From NCBI RefSeq assembly GCF_012489685.1, contig NC_080045.1:1245001-1309000 (forward strand): 64,000 bases of DNA, in the 5' to 3' direction. This DNA comes from Lotus japonicus. Lineage: Eukaryota > Streptophyta > Magnoliopsida > Fabales > Fabaceae. The position numbers and the translations under genes are program-made. Under the pieces are notes generated by a model. That model saw only the letters and a list, made by a program, of their open reading frames with translations, was not told the origin of the DNA and did no database searches. Below, piece by piece: positions 10,308-23,029 of the stretch. Within the stretch, counting starts at the first letter, position 1, and each line of letters begins with the position of its first letter.

Positions 10308-11780
10308 AAGGGGTGGATCTAGTGGGTAGAGTCTAGGTTTCTACATGATGGAAGTTTTTCCTTGATTTGCATGCCTATGATCTGAGTTGGTTTACGTTGA
10401 TGATGTATGAGGCTTGAGGGTATTAAACATGCTTAGGGTGTTTTATATGTGCAGCCACAAACATGATCAAGCTTGATACCATGCTTACTTGCCATAGATG
10501 CCAAAACTTGACTATGTTGCCATGTTTTTGCCTAGAACGAATTCCGTGTTGTTTTGTATGCTTAGGGCTGATTATGATGATGAATAGCATGATCTCTTGC
10601 TCCTGTACAATGGCCTAGAGAATGGCCAAAACGTTTTTCAAAAAAAAAGAGCAAAACCCTAGAGCAAAGGTGCTCTCGGCCATGCCCAAAATCTTGGGTT
10701 TTGGTGGATTTTGCTTTGGCTTTTTGAGCCATTGTTTGCTGCTGATTGCTACTGGATTCTTATCATATTTGTGATGCTTGTATGTTGTCATGATCAGTAT
10801 GTTGATGTTTGGAAAATAACCCTAAATCTTATGCATGAAATCTATGAATTTTTGCCAAGTTTGACTAGGTTTTCATATGATTATAACATGAAATTGAAAC
10901 ATGATCAGTTCTGGAATTTTTAGTGAGAATATGCTTATTGTTGATGGCTGGACATAGGCTTGTGAAGTTGATTTGGAAGGAAGAAAGTGTTTTAGAAAAA
11001 CCCTGGAGCCCTTACGGGATCGGCCAAGACATTTTTGTGGTTGTCGGCAAGTTTTCTTACTTCCATTTCAAGCACAAGTTTATGTTATGGCTTGATTGAT
11101 GAAATTGTCATAACTGAAGTATTGCTATGCATGAGGACATGGCTAAGTGCTTAATATAACTTATATGATGCATGTTTTGGATACTGCCAAAAGGTCGCTC
11201 ATCCAGCTGTAATTCCTTTTGGTGTTGTGATTATTGCTGTGGTTAAGTGTATAATTTTTGTGAAAATGTTAGGACTCTAGGTTGACTATTAGAGCCCTAA
11301 CAAAGAGAGTTGAGACTTAATCGCTTGCAAGTAAAATGTGAATAATTTGGACATAGGTCTAGTGAAGACTATGGGCCATGAGAACGATGGTACTGTTAGA
11401 GACAAACGGTTACATGCACGCGAGGGTGTTTTGTGGGTTGTACGGTGTGTCCCCACGTGATTTGGATGACTGCGGTCACCTTGTGATTCTGTAGGCGGAT
11501 GGTGTGTCCCCCCACATGAATGAGAGTTGTACGGTGTGTCCCCTCTGAGAATTGTTCATCTGCGGATGATCGTGAATATGGCCATTGGTGTTGAGGTGGT
11601 TGTGTGAATGGTGAGGTCGTTAGCCTAACTGAAACTTAGGTGACTGGCCGTGACTTAACTTAAGAATTTTCCTTATTGAATCTTGTTATTTATGAGAATT
11701 ACATGGATATGTGAATGTTTATATGAGAACATGAGATCTGGCCCTGTTATTTGTTTATGTGTTTATTCTGGGGGGGGCCC

Positions 11781-12284
11781 ATGGTGAAGGTCAAGAGTGC
11801 AGTGGTCTCGTGGACGATAGATTTACATGATCAGCACAAGGACAACGCCTGGCAGACCGACTCTGCCACGGTACGTCGCCTCTATGTCGGCAGCGCTATG
11901 ATCACGGGACGTGACTGGCACGGGAACGTCGTCGAGACACTGACCATGGAATGGGGCAAGGTCAAGATGCCCTTCGCACCATGTCGCTTCTTGCATCCAG
12001 GAGATGAGGGTTCTTGCTCGAACTCTCCTTAGAGGAAATCAGGAGGGGAGGTTTCTTCACGGGCGTTCGGGGCACCAGATTGGTGGGCACGCATTGGCGA
12101 CTTTCCAGCTCCGCCTCTAGAGCCCCTTCCAGTTCCTGCTGAGCCTATGGAGGACTTTGCTCCACGGTACGTTACAGTAGCTGATGCACCCAGGGATGTC
12201 GAGACGGAGGGGCATGGAGATGCACCAGAGGTCAGGGCTCCTGTGAAGAAGCGCCAGACACAGTGCGGCTGGCTCGACGAGTGA
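11781..12284 (+). pseudogene. LTR-encoded ORF, homologous to the ORF in the gypsy LTRs, one internal TAG
   Basis: The ATG follows a run of eight G (11770-11777). The frame runs 83 codons to TAG at 12030-12032, then stays open in the same frame for 83 more codons to TGA at 12282-12284. The first half contains the stretch RRLYVGSAMITGRDWHGNVV, and the gypsy LTR protein has RRVYVGDVSFILMDRDDNIV at the same place. A MPFAPCRFLHPG segment here parallels MPYPPPRFLRPE there. The second half is Pro-rich and ends in a basic patch (VKKRQ) then an acidic end, again as in the gypsy copy. The function is unknown and I recognise no Pfam-like domain. The remaining similarity in a solo LTR argues for past selection on the protein. 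Confidence 0.6.
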
Positions 12285-15200
12285 CTGATATTGCCATGCT
12301 GGGGGTTGAGTGTTCGTGGTGTTGAACTATCTTTTATCAGTTTTGTTTTCCGGTTTTGATGTATTGTTGACATATGGCTTTAGCCCAAGGATTCATTTAT
12401 GTACTTGAATTATGGTTTCTTTTATATACGAGTTATTTTATTCAATAATGCATTTCTTATTTATTCCGCAATTTTATTTCGAAAAGTTTCAAGAGTTTCG
12501 CAATAAATGAACTTTTGTCATTAAAACAAGATTAATAATTGAACGGCAAAAATTCTTAACGAAAATGGTGAAGCTTGGTTTACTGTGTGACACTCGAGAA
12601 ATCGGGGCGTTACACATGCCTCGTTGCCCAAATAGTTTCTCTATGCCAAGGTGCCCCCGTGAGCTCCCATGTCAAAATTTGAGAATTCTTACCCCGATGA
12701 TGGATTTCCCATGGGTAACCTATGCAAATTTGGGTGGAAAATGAGTTTTAAAGGGAAAATATCAAGTTGGAAGGAAAAATTGGTATGTCATGGCATACCT
12801 CGTTGCCAAAATGGTTTCCATATACCAAGGTGACCCCGTGAGCTCTCATGTTAAAATTTGAGAATTCTAGCCCTGATGATGGATTTCTCAAGGTTAACCT
12901 ATGCGAATTTGGGTGCAAAATTAGTTTTCAAGGGTAAATATCAAGTTGGAAGGGAAACTTGGTTTTCCAGGGCATGTCTCGTTGCCCAAATGGTTTCCCT
13001 ATGCCAAGGTGCCCCAGTGACCTTCCATGTTAAAATTTGAGAATTCTTGCCCCGATGATGGATTTCCCAAGGCTAACCTATGCAAATTTGGGTGGAAGAT
13101 GAGTTTTCAAGGGAAAATCTGCAGTTGGAAGGGAATCTTGGTTTTCCATGGCTTGCCTCGTTTCCCAAATGGTCTCCCTATCCCAAGGTGCCCCCGTGAG
13201 CTCCCATGTAAAAATTTGAGAATTCTTGCCCCGATGATGGATTTCCCTAGGCGCTATGCGAATTTGGGTGGAAAGTGAGTTTTCAAGGGAAAATATCAAG
13301 TTGGAAGGGGAACTTGGTTTGCCATGGCATGCCTCATTGCCCAAATGATTTCCCTATGCCAAGGTGCCCTCGTGAGCACCCATGTAAAAATATGGGAATT
13401 TTTGCCGCGTTGATGGATTTCCCAAGGCTTAACCTATGCGAATCTAGGTGGAAAATGTGTTTTCAAAGGAAAATCTCAAGTTGGAAATGAAACTTGATTT
13501 TCCATGGCATGCCTCGTTGACCAAATGATTTCCCTATGCCAAGGTGCCCCCGTGACCACCCATGTCAAAATATGGGAATTCTTGCCGCGTTGATGGATTT
13601 CCCAAGGCTAACCTATGCGAATCTAGGTGGAAATTGTGTTTTCAAAGGAAAATCTCAAGTTGGAAATGAAACTTGGTTTGCCATGGCATGCCTCGTTGCC
13701 CAAATAATTTCCCTATGCCAAGGTGCCCCAGTGAGCTCCCAAGTCAAGGAATTCTTTCCGCGTTGATGGATTTCCCAAGGCTTAACCTATGCGAATCTAG
13801 GTGGAATTGTGTTTTCAAAGGAGACTCTCCAGTTGGAAATGAAACTTAGTTTGCCAAGGAATGGCTCGTTGCGCAAATGGTTTCCCAATGCCAAGGTGCC
13901 CCAGTGAGCTCCCATGTCAAAATTTGGGAATTCTTGCCGCGTTGATGGATTTCCCAAAGCTAACCTATGCGAATATGGGCGGAAAATGAGTTTTCAAAAG
14001 AAAATCTCAAGTTGGAAATGAAACTTGGTTTTCCATGTCATGCCTCGTTTCCCAATTGGTTTCCCTATCCCAAGGTGCCCCTGTGAGCTCCCATGTACAA
14101 ATTTGAGAATTCTTGCCCCGATGATGGATTTCCCGAGGCTAACCTATGCAAATTTGGGTGAAAAATGAGTTTTCAACGGAAAATCTCATGTTTGAAGGGA
14201 ATCTTGGTTTTCCATGTCAAGCCTCATTTCCCAAATGGTTTCCCTATCCCAAGGTGTCCCTGTGAGCTCCCATGTAAAAATTTGAGAATTCTTGCCCCGA
14301 TGATGGATTTCCCGAGGCTAACCTATGCAAATTTGGGTGGAAAATGAGTTTTCAAGGGAAAATCTCAGGTTTGAAGGGCATCTTGGTTTTCCATGGCTTG
14401 CCTCATTTCCCAAATGGTTTCCCTATCCCGAGGTGCCCTTGTGAGCTCCCATGTCAAAATTTAAGAATTCTTTCTCCGATGATGGATTTCCCATGGCTAA
14501 CCTGTGCAAAATTGGGTGGAAAATGATTACAAATGAAAATATCAAGTTGGAAGGGAAACTTGGTTTTCCAGGGCATGTCTCGTTGCCCAAATGGTTTCCC
14601 TATGCCAAGGTGCCTCTATGAGCTCCCATGTTAAAATTTGAGAATTCTTGCCCCGATGATGGATTTCCCATGGATAACCTATGCAAATTTGGGTGGAAGA
14701 TTAGTTTTCAAGGGAAAATCTCAAATTGGAAGGGAATCTTGGTTTTCCATGGCTTGCCTCGTTTCCCAAATGGTTTCCCTATGCGAATCTAGGTGGAAAT
14801 TGTGTTTTCAAAGGAAAATCTCAAGTTGGAAATGAAACTTGGTTTGCCATGGCATGCCTCGTTGCGCAAATGGTTTCCCAATGCCAAGGTGCCTCTGTGA
14901 GCTCCCATGTTAAAATTTGAGAATTCTTGCCCCGATGATGGATTTCCCAAGGCTAACTATGCGAATTTTGGTGGAAAATGAGTTTTCAAGGGAAAATCTC
15001 AAGTTTGAAGGGCATCTTGGTTTTCCATGGCTTGCCTCGTTTCCCAAATGGTTTCCCTATCCCAAGTTGCCCCCGTGAGGGCTCCCATGTCAAAATTTAA
15101 GAATTCTTTCCCCGATGATGGATTTCCCTTGGCTAAAATGTGCAAATTTGGGTGGAAAATGATTACAAGGAAAAATATCAAGTTGGAAGGGAAACTTGGT

Positions 15201-18108
15201 TTTCCAGGGCATGTCTCGTTGCCCAAATGGTTTCCCTATGCCAAGGTGCCTCTGTGAGCTCCCATGTTAAAATTTGAGAATTCTTGCCCCTATGATGGAT
15301 TTCCCATGGCTAACCTATGCGAATTTGGGTGGAAAATGAGTTTTCAAGGGTAAATATCAAGTTGGAAGGGAAAATTGGTTTTCCAGGGCATGTCTCGTGG
15401 CCCAAATGGTTTCCCTATGCCAAGGTGCCTCTGTGAGCTCCCATGTTAAAATTTGAGAATTCTTGAACCGATGATGGATTTCTCATGGCTAACCTATGCA
15501 AATTTGGGTGGAAGATTAGTTTTCAAGGGAAAATCTCAAGTTAGAAGGGAATCTTGGTTTTCCATGGCTTGCCTCGTTTCCCTAATAATTTCCTTATCCT
15601 AAGGTGCCCCCGTGAGCTCTCATGTTAAAATTTGAGAATTCAAGCCCTGATGATGGATTTCCCAAGGCTAACCTATGCAAATTTGGGTGGAAGATGAGCT
15701 TTCAAGGGAAAATCTCAAGTTGGATGGGAATCTTGATTTTCCATGGCTTGCCTCTTTTCCCAAATGGTTTCCCTATCCCAAGGTGCCCCCGTGAGCTCCC
15801 ATGTCAAAATTTAAGAATTCTTTCCCCGATGATGAATTTCCCATGGCTAACCTGTACAAATTTGGGTGGAAAATGATTACAAGGGAAAATATCAAGTTGG
15901 AAGGGAAACTTGGTTTTCCAGGGCATGTCTCGTTGCCCAAATGGTTTCCCTATGCCAAGGTTCCTCTGTGAGCTCCCATGTTAAAATTTGAGAATTCTTG
16001 CCCCGATGATGGATTTCCCATGGCTAACCTATGCGAATTTGGGTGGAAAATGAGTTTTCAAGGCTAAATATCAAGTTGGAAGGGAAAATTGGTTTTCCAC
16101 AGCATGTCTCGTTGCCCAAATGGTTTCCCTATGCCAAGGTGCCTCTGTGAGCTCCCATGTTAAAATTTGAGATTCTTGCCCCGATGATGGATTTCTCGTG
16201 GCAAACCTATGCAAATTTAGGTGGAAGATGAGCTTTCAAGGGAAAATCTCAAGTTGGATGGGAATCTTGATTTTCCATGGCTTGCCTCGTTTCCCAAATG
16301 GTTTCCCTATCCCAAGGTGCCCCTGTGAGCTCCCATGTCAAAATTTAAGAATTCTTTCCCCGATGATGGATTTCCCATGGCTAACCTGTGCAAATTTGGG
16401 TGGAAAATGATTACAAGGGAAAATATCAAGTTGGAAGGGAAACTTGGATTTCCAGGGCATGTCTCGTTGCCCAAATGGTTTCCCTATGCCAAGGTGCCTC
16501 TGTGAGCTCCCATGTTAAAATTTGAGAATTCTTGGCCCGATGATGGATTTCCCATGGCTAACCTATGCGAATTTGGGTGGAAAATGAGTTTTCAAGGGTA
16601 AATATCTTGTTGGAAGGGAAAATTGGTTTTCCAGGGCATGTCTCGTTGCCCAAATGGTTTCCTTATGCCAAGTTGCCTCTGTGAGCTCCCATGTTAAAAT
16701 TTGAGAATTCTTGCCCCGATGATGGATTTCTCATGGCTAACCTATGCAAATTTGGGTGGAAGATTAGTTTTCAAGGGAGAATCTCAAGTTAGAAGGGAAT
16801 CTTGGTTTTCCATGGCTTGCCTCGTTTCCCAAATACTTTCCTTATCCTAAGGTGCCCCCGTGAGCTCTCATGTTAAAATTTGAGAATTCTAGCCCTGATG
16901 ATGGATTTCCCAAGGCAACCTATGCAAATTTGGGTGGAAGATGAGCTTTCAAGGGAAAATATCAAGTTGGAAGGGAAAATTGGTTTTCCAGGGCATGTCT
17001 CGTTGCCCAAATGATTTCCCTATGCCAAGGTGCCCCAGTGAGCACCCATGTAAAAATATGGGAATTTTTGCCGCGTTGATGGATTTCCCAAGGCTAACCT
17101 ATGCGAATCTAGGTGGAAAATCTGTTTTCAAAGGAAAATCTCAAGTTGGAAATGAAACTTGGTTTGCCATGGCATGCCTCGTTGCCCAAATAATTTCCCT
17201 ATGCCAAGGTGCCCCCGTGAGCTCCCAAGTCAAAATATGGGAATTCTTGCCGCGTTGATGGATTTCCCAAGGCTTAACCTATGCGAATCTAGGTGGTAAT
17301 TGTGTTTTCAAAGGAGACTCTCCAGTTGGAAATGAAACTTAGTTTGCCATGGCATGGCTCGTTGCGCAAATGGTTTCCCAATGCCAAGGTGCACCGGTGA
17401 GCTCCCATGTCAAAATTTGGGAATTCTTGCCGCGTTGATGGATTTCCCAAAGCTAACCTATGCGAATATGGGCGGAAAATGAGTTTTCAAAAGAAAATCT
17501 CAAGTTGGAAATGAAACTTGGTTTTCCATGTCATGCCTCGTTTCCCAAATGGTTTCCCTATCCCAAGGTGCCCCTGTGAGCTCCCATGTACAAATTTGAG
17601 AATTCTTTCCCTGATGATGGATTTCCCGAGGCTAACCTATGCAAATTTGGGTGAAAAATGAGTTTTCAACGGAAAATCTCAAGTTTGAAGGGCATCTTGG
17701 TTTTCCATGTCAAGCCTCATTTCCCAAATGGTTTCCCTATCCCAAGGTGTCCCTGTGAGCTCACATGTAAAAATTTGAGAATTCTTGCCCCGATGATGGA
17801 TTTCCCGAGGCTAACCTATGCTAATTTGGGTGGAAAATGAGTTTTCAAGGGAAAATCTCAAGTTTGAAGGGCATCTTTGTTTTCCATGGCTTGCCTCGTT
17901 TCCCAAATGGTTTCCCTATCCCAAGGTGCCCCCGTGAGGGCTCCCATGTCAAAATTTAAGAATTCTTTCCCCGATGATGGATTTCCCATGGCTAACCTGT
18001 GCAAATTTGGGTGGAAAATGATTACAAGGAAAAATATCAAGTTGGAAGGGAAACTTGGTTTTCCAGGGCATGTCTCGTTGCCCAAATGGTTTCCCTATGC
18101 CAAGGTGC

Positions 18109-21100
18109 CTCTGTGAGCTCCCATGTTAAAATTTGAGAATTCTTGCCCCGATGATGGATTTCCCATGGCTAACCTATGCAAATTTGGGTGGAAAATGAGT
18201 TTTCAAGGGTAAATATCAAGTTGGAAGGGAAAATTGGTTTTGCAGGGCATGTCTCGTTGCCCAAATGGTTTCCCTATGCCAAGGTGCCTCTGTGAGCTCC
18301 CATGTTAAAATTTGAGAATTCTTGCTCCGATGATGGATTTCCCATGGCTAACCTGTACAAATTTGCGTGGAAAATGATTACAAGGGAAAATATCAAGTTG
18401 GAAGGGAAACTTGGTTTTCCAGGGCATGTCTCGTTGCCCAAATGGTTTCCTTATGCCAAGGTGCCCCAGTGACCTTCCATGTTAAAATTTGAGAATTCTT
18501 GCCCCGATGATGGATTTCCCAAGGCTAACCTATGCAAATTTGGGTGGAAGATGAGTTTTCAAGGGAAAATCTGCAGTTGGAAGGGAATCTTGGTTTTCCA
18601 TGGCTTGCCTCGTTTCCCGAATGGTTTCCCTATCCCAAGGTGGTCCCGTGAGCTCCCATGTAAAAATTTGAGAATTCTTGCCTCGATGATGGATTTCCCT
18701 AGGCGCCATGCGAATTTGGGTGTAAAGTGAGTTTTCAAGGGAAAATATCAAGTTGGAAGGGGAACTTGGTTTGCCATGGCATGCCTCATTGCCCAAATGA
18801 TTTCCCTATAGCAAGGTGCCCCCGTGAGCACCCATGCAAAAATATGGGAATTTTTGCCGCGTTGATGGATTTCCCAAGGCTAACCTATGCGAATCTATGT
18901 GGAAAATCTGTTTTCAAAGGAAAATCTCAAGTTGGAAATGAAACTTGGTTTGCCATGGCATGCCTCGTTGCCCAAATAATTTCCCTATGCCAAGGTGCCC
19001 CCGTGAGCTCCCAAGTCAAAATATGGGAATTCTTGCCGCGTTGATGGATTTCCCAAGGCTTAACCTATGCGAATCTAGGTGGTAATTGTGTTTTCAAAGG
19101 AGACTCTCCAGTTGGAAATGAAACTTAGTTTGCCATGGCATGGCTCGTTGCGCAAATGGTTTCCCAATGCCAAGGTGCACCGGTGAGCTCCCATGTCAAA
19201 ATTTGGGAATTCTTGCCGCGTTGATGGATTTCCCAAAGCTAACCTATGCGAATATGGGCGGAAAATGAGTTTTCAAAAGAAAATCTCAAGTTGGAAATGA
19301 AACTTGGTTTTCCATGTCATGCCTCGTTTCCCAAATGGTTTCCCTATCCCAAGGTGCCCCCGTGAGGGCTCCCATGTCAAAATTTAAGAATTCTTTCCCC
19401 GATGATGGATTTCCCATGGCTAACCTGTGCAAATTTGGGTGGAAAATGATTACAAGGAAAAATATCAAGTTGGAAGGGAAACTTGGTTTTCCAGGGCATG
19501 TCTCGTTGCCCAAATGGTTTCCCTATGCCAAGGTTCCTCTGTGAGCTCCCATGTTAAAATTTGAGAATTCTTGCCCCGATGATGGATTTCCCACGGCTAA
19601 CCTATGCGAATTTGGGTGGAAAATGAGTTTTCAAGGGTAAATATCAAGTTGGAAGGGAAAATTGGTTTTCCAGGGCATGTCTCGTTGCCCAAATGGTTTC
19701 CCTATGCCAAGGTGCCTCTGTGAGCTCCCATGTTAAAATTTGGGAATTCTTGCCCCGATGATGGATTTCTCGTGGCTAACCTATGCAAATTTGGGTGGAA
19801 GATGAGCTTTCAAGGGAAAATCTCAAGTTGGATGGGAATCTTGATTTTTTATGGCTTGCCTCGTTTCCCAAATGGTTTCCCTATCCCAAGGTGCCCCTGT
19901 GAGCTCCCATGTCAAAATTTAAGAATTCTTTCCCCGATGACGGATTTCCCATAGCTTACCTGTGCAAATTTGGGTGGAAAATGATTACAAGGGAAAATAT
20001 CAAGTTGGAAGGGAAACTTGGTTTTCCAGGGCATGTCTCGTTTCCCAAATGGTTTCCCTATGCCAAGGTGCCTCTGTGAGCTCCCATGTTAAAATTTGAG
20101 AATTCTTGCCCCATTGATGGATTTCCCATGGCTAACCTATGCAAATTTGGGTGGAAAATGAGTTTTCAAGGGTAAATATCAAGTTGGAAGGGAAAATTGG
20201 TTTTCCAGGGCATGTCTCGTTGCCCAAATGGTTTCCCTATGCCAAGGTGCCTCTGTGAGCTCCCATGTTAAAATTTGAGAATTCTTGCTCCGATGATAGA
20301 TTTCCCATGGCTAACCTGTACAAATTTGCGTGGAAAATGATTACAAGGGAAAATATCAAGTTGGAAGGGAAACTTGGTTTTCCAGGGCATGTCTCGTTGC
20401 CCAAATGGTTTCCTTATGCCAAGGTGCCCCAGTGACCTTCCATGTTAAAATTTGAGAATTCTTGCCCCGATGATGGATTTCCCAAGGCTAACCTATGCAA
20501 ATTTGGGTGGAAGATGAGTTTTCAAGGGAAAATCTGCTGTTGGAAGGGAATCTTGGTTTTCCATGGCTTGCCTCGTTTCCCGAATGGTTTCCCTATCCCA
20601 AGGTGCCCCCGTGAGCTCCCATGTAAAAATTTGAGAATTCTTGCCTCGATGATGGATTTCCCTAGGCGCCATGCGAATTTGGGTGGAAAGTGAGTTTTCA
20701 AGGGAAAATATCAAGTTGGAAGGGGAACTTGGTTTGCCATGGCATGCCTCATTGCCCAAATGATTTCCCTATAGCAAGGTGCCCCCGTGAGCACCCATGC
20801 AAAAATATGGGAATTTTTGCCGCGTTGATGGATTTCCCAAGGCTAACCTATGCGAATCTATGTGGAAAATCTGTTTTCAAAGGAAAATCTCAAGTTGGAA
20901 ATGAAACTTGGTTTGCCATGGCATGCCTCGTTGCCCAAATAATTTCCCTATGCCAAGGTGCCCCCGTGAGCTCCCAAGTCAAAATATGGGAATTCTTGCC
21001 GCGTTGATGGATTTCCCAAGGCTTAACCTATGCGAATCTAGGTGGTAATTGTGTTTTCAAAGGAGACTCTCCAGTTGGAAATGGAATTTATTTTGCCATG

Positions 21101-21323
21101 GCATGGCTCGTTGCGCAAATGGTTTCCCAATGCCAAGGTGCCCCGGTGAGTTCCCATGTCAAAATTTGGGAATTCTTGCCGCGTTGATGGATTTCCCAAA
21201 GCTAACCTATGCGAATATGGGCGGAAAATGAGTTTTCAAAAGAAAATCTCAAGTTGGAAATGAAACTTGGTTTTCCATGTCATGCCTCGTTTCCCAAATG
21301 TTTTCCCTATCCCAAGGTTCCCC
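18109..21323 (+). repeat. Eleven-monomer duplication within array 1 (offset 1963 bp)
   Basis: About 18109-19360 recurs at about 20072-21323 with an offset of 1963 bp (11 monomers) and very few changes, including shared rare variants such as ATTTGCGTGG and CCCTATAGCAAGG. An overlapping relation with offset 1428 bp (8 monomers) links about 17860-18100 to about 19290-19520. Limits were judged by eye. Confidence 0.8.
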
Positions 21324-23029
21324 TGTGAGCTCCCATGTACAAATTTGAGAATTCTTGCCCCGATGATGGATTTCCCGAGGCTAACCTATGCAAATTTGGG
21401 TGAAAAATGAGTTTTCAACGGAAAATCTCAAGTTTGAAGGGCATCTTGGTTTTCCATGTCAAGCCTCATTTCCCAAATGGTTTCCCTATCCCAAGGTGTC
21501 CCTGTGAGCTCCCATGTAAAAATTTGAGAATTCTTGCCCCGATGATGTATTTCCCGAGGCTAACCTATGCTAATTTGGGTGGAAAATGAGTTTTCAAGGG
21601 AAAATCTCATGTTTGAAGGGCATCTTGGTTTTCCATCTCATGCCTCGTTTCCCAAATGGTTTCCCTATCCCAAGGTGCCCCTGTGAGCTCCCATGTTAAA
21701 ATTTAAGAATTCTTTCCCCGATAATGGATTTCCCATGGCTAACCTGTACAAATTTGGGTGGAAAATGATTACAAGAGAAAATATCAAGTTGGAAGGGAAA
21801 CTTGGTTTTCCAGGGCATGTCTCATTGCCCAAATGGTTTCCCTATGCCAAGGTGCCTCTGTGAGCTCCCATGTTAAAATTTGAGAATTCTTGCCCCGATG
21901 ATGGATTTCCCATGGCTAACCTTTGCAAATTTGGGTGGAAGATTAGTTTTCAATGGAAAATCCCAAGTTGGAAGGGAATCTTGGTTTTCCATGGCTTGCC
22001 TCTTTTCCCAAATGGTTTCCCTATCTCAAGGTGCCCCCGTGAGCTCCCATGTAAAAATTTGAGAATTCTTGCCCCGATGATGGATTTCCCAAGGCTAACC
22101 TATGCGAATCTAGGTGGAAATTGTGTTTTCAAAGGAAAATCTCAAGTTGGAAAAGAAACTAGGTTTGCCTTGGCATGCCTCGTTGCGCAAATTGTTTCCC
22201 AATGCCAAGGTGCCCCGGTGAGCTCCCATGTCAAAATTTGGGAATTCTTGTCGCGTTGATGGATTTCCCAAAGTTAACCTGTGCGAATCTGGGTGGAAAA
22301 TGCGTTTTCAAAGGAAAATCTCAAGTTGGAAATGAAACTTGGTTTTCCATGTCATGCCTTGTTTCCTAAATGGTTTCCCTATCCCAAGGTGTCCCTGTGA
22401 GCTCCCATGTAAAAATGTGAGAATTCTTGCCCCGGTGATGGATTTCCCGAGGCTAACCTATGCAAATTTGGGTGGAAAATGAGTTTTCAAGCGAAAATCT
22501 CATGTTTGAAGGGCATCTTGGTTTTCCATCTCATGCCTCGTTTCCCAAATGGTTTCCTTATCCCAAGGTGCCCCTGTGAGCTCCCATGTAAAAATTTGAG
22601 AGTTCTTGCCCCGATGATGGATTTCCCGAGCCTAACCTATGCAAATTTGGGTGGAAAATGAGTTTTCAAGGGAAAATCTCAAGTTTGAAGGGCATCTTGG
22701 TTTTCCATGGCTTGCCTCGTTTCCCAAATGGTTTCCCTATCCCAAGATGCCCCCGTGAGGGCTCCCATGTCAAAATTTATGAATTCTTTCCCCGATGATG
22801 GATTTCCCATGGCTAACCTGTGCAAATTTGAGTGGAAAATGATTACAAGGAAAAATATCAAGTTGGAAGGGAAACTTGGTTTTCCAGGGCATGTCTCGTT
22901 GCCCAAATGGTTTCCCTATGCCAAGGTGCCTCTGTGAGCTCCCATGTTAAAATTTGAGAATTCTTGCCCCGATGATGGATTTCTCGTGGCTAACCTATGC
23001 AAATTTGGGTGGAAGATGAGCTTTCAAGG

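Larger units (their letters stand above)
9333..12614 (+). mobile_element. Solo LTR (3282 bp), Tekay-like Ty3/gypsy family
   Basis: It starts TGTAAGACCC and ends GGGGCGTTACA. It is flanked by the 5 bp duplication CATGC (9328-9332 and 12615-12619), beyond which the satellite resumes in register. There is no primer site, coding domain or second LTR, so this is a solo LTR left by LTR-LTR recombination. The ends and several internal blocks (for example around 11350 and 31560) resemble the LTRs of the intact gypsy element further right, but most of the sequence differs, so it is a related, separate family. It carries an LTR ORF at 11781-12284. Confidence 0.92.
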
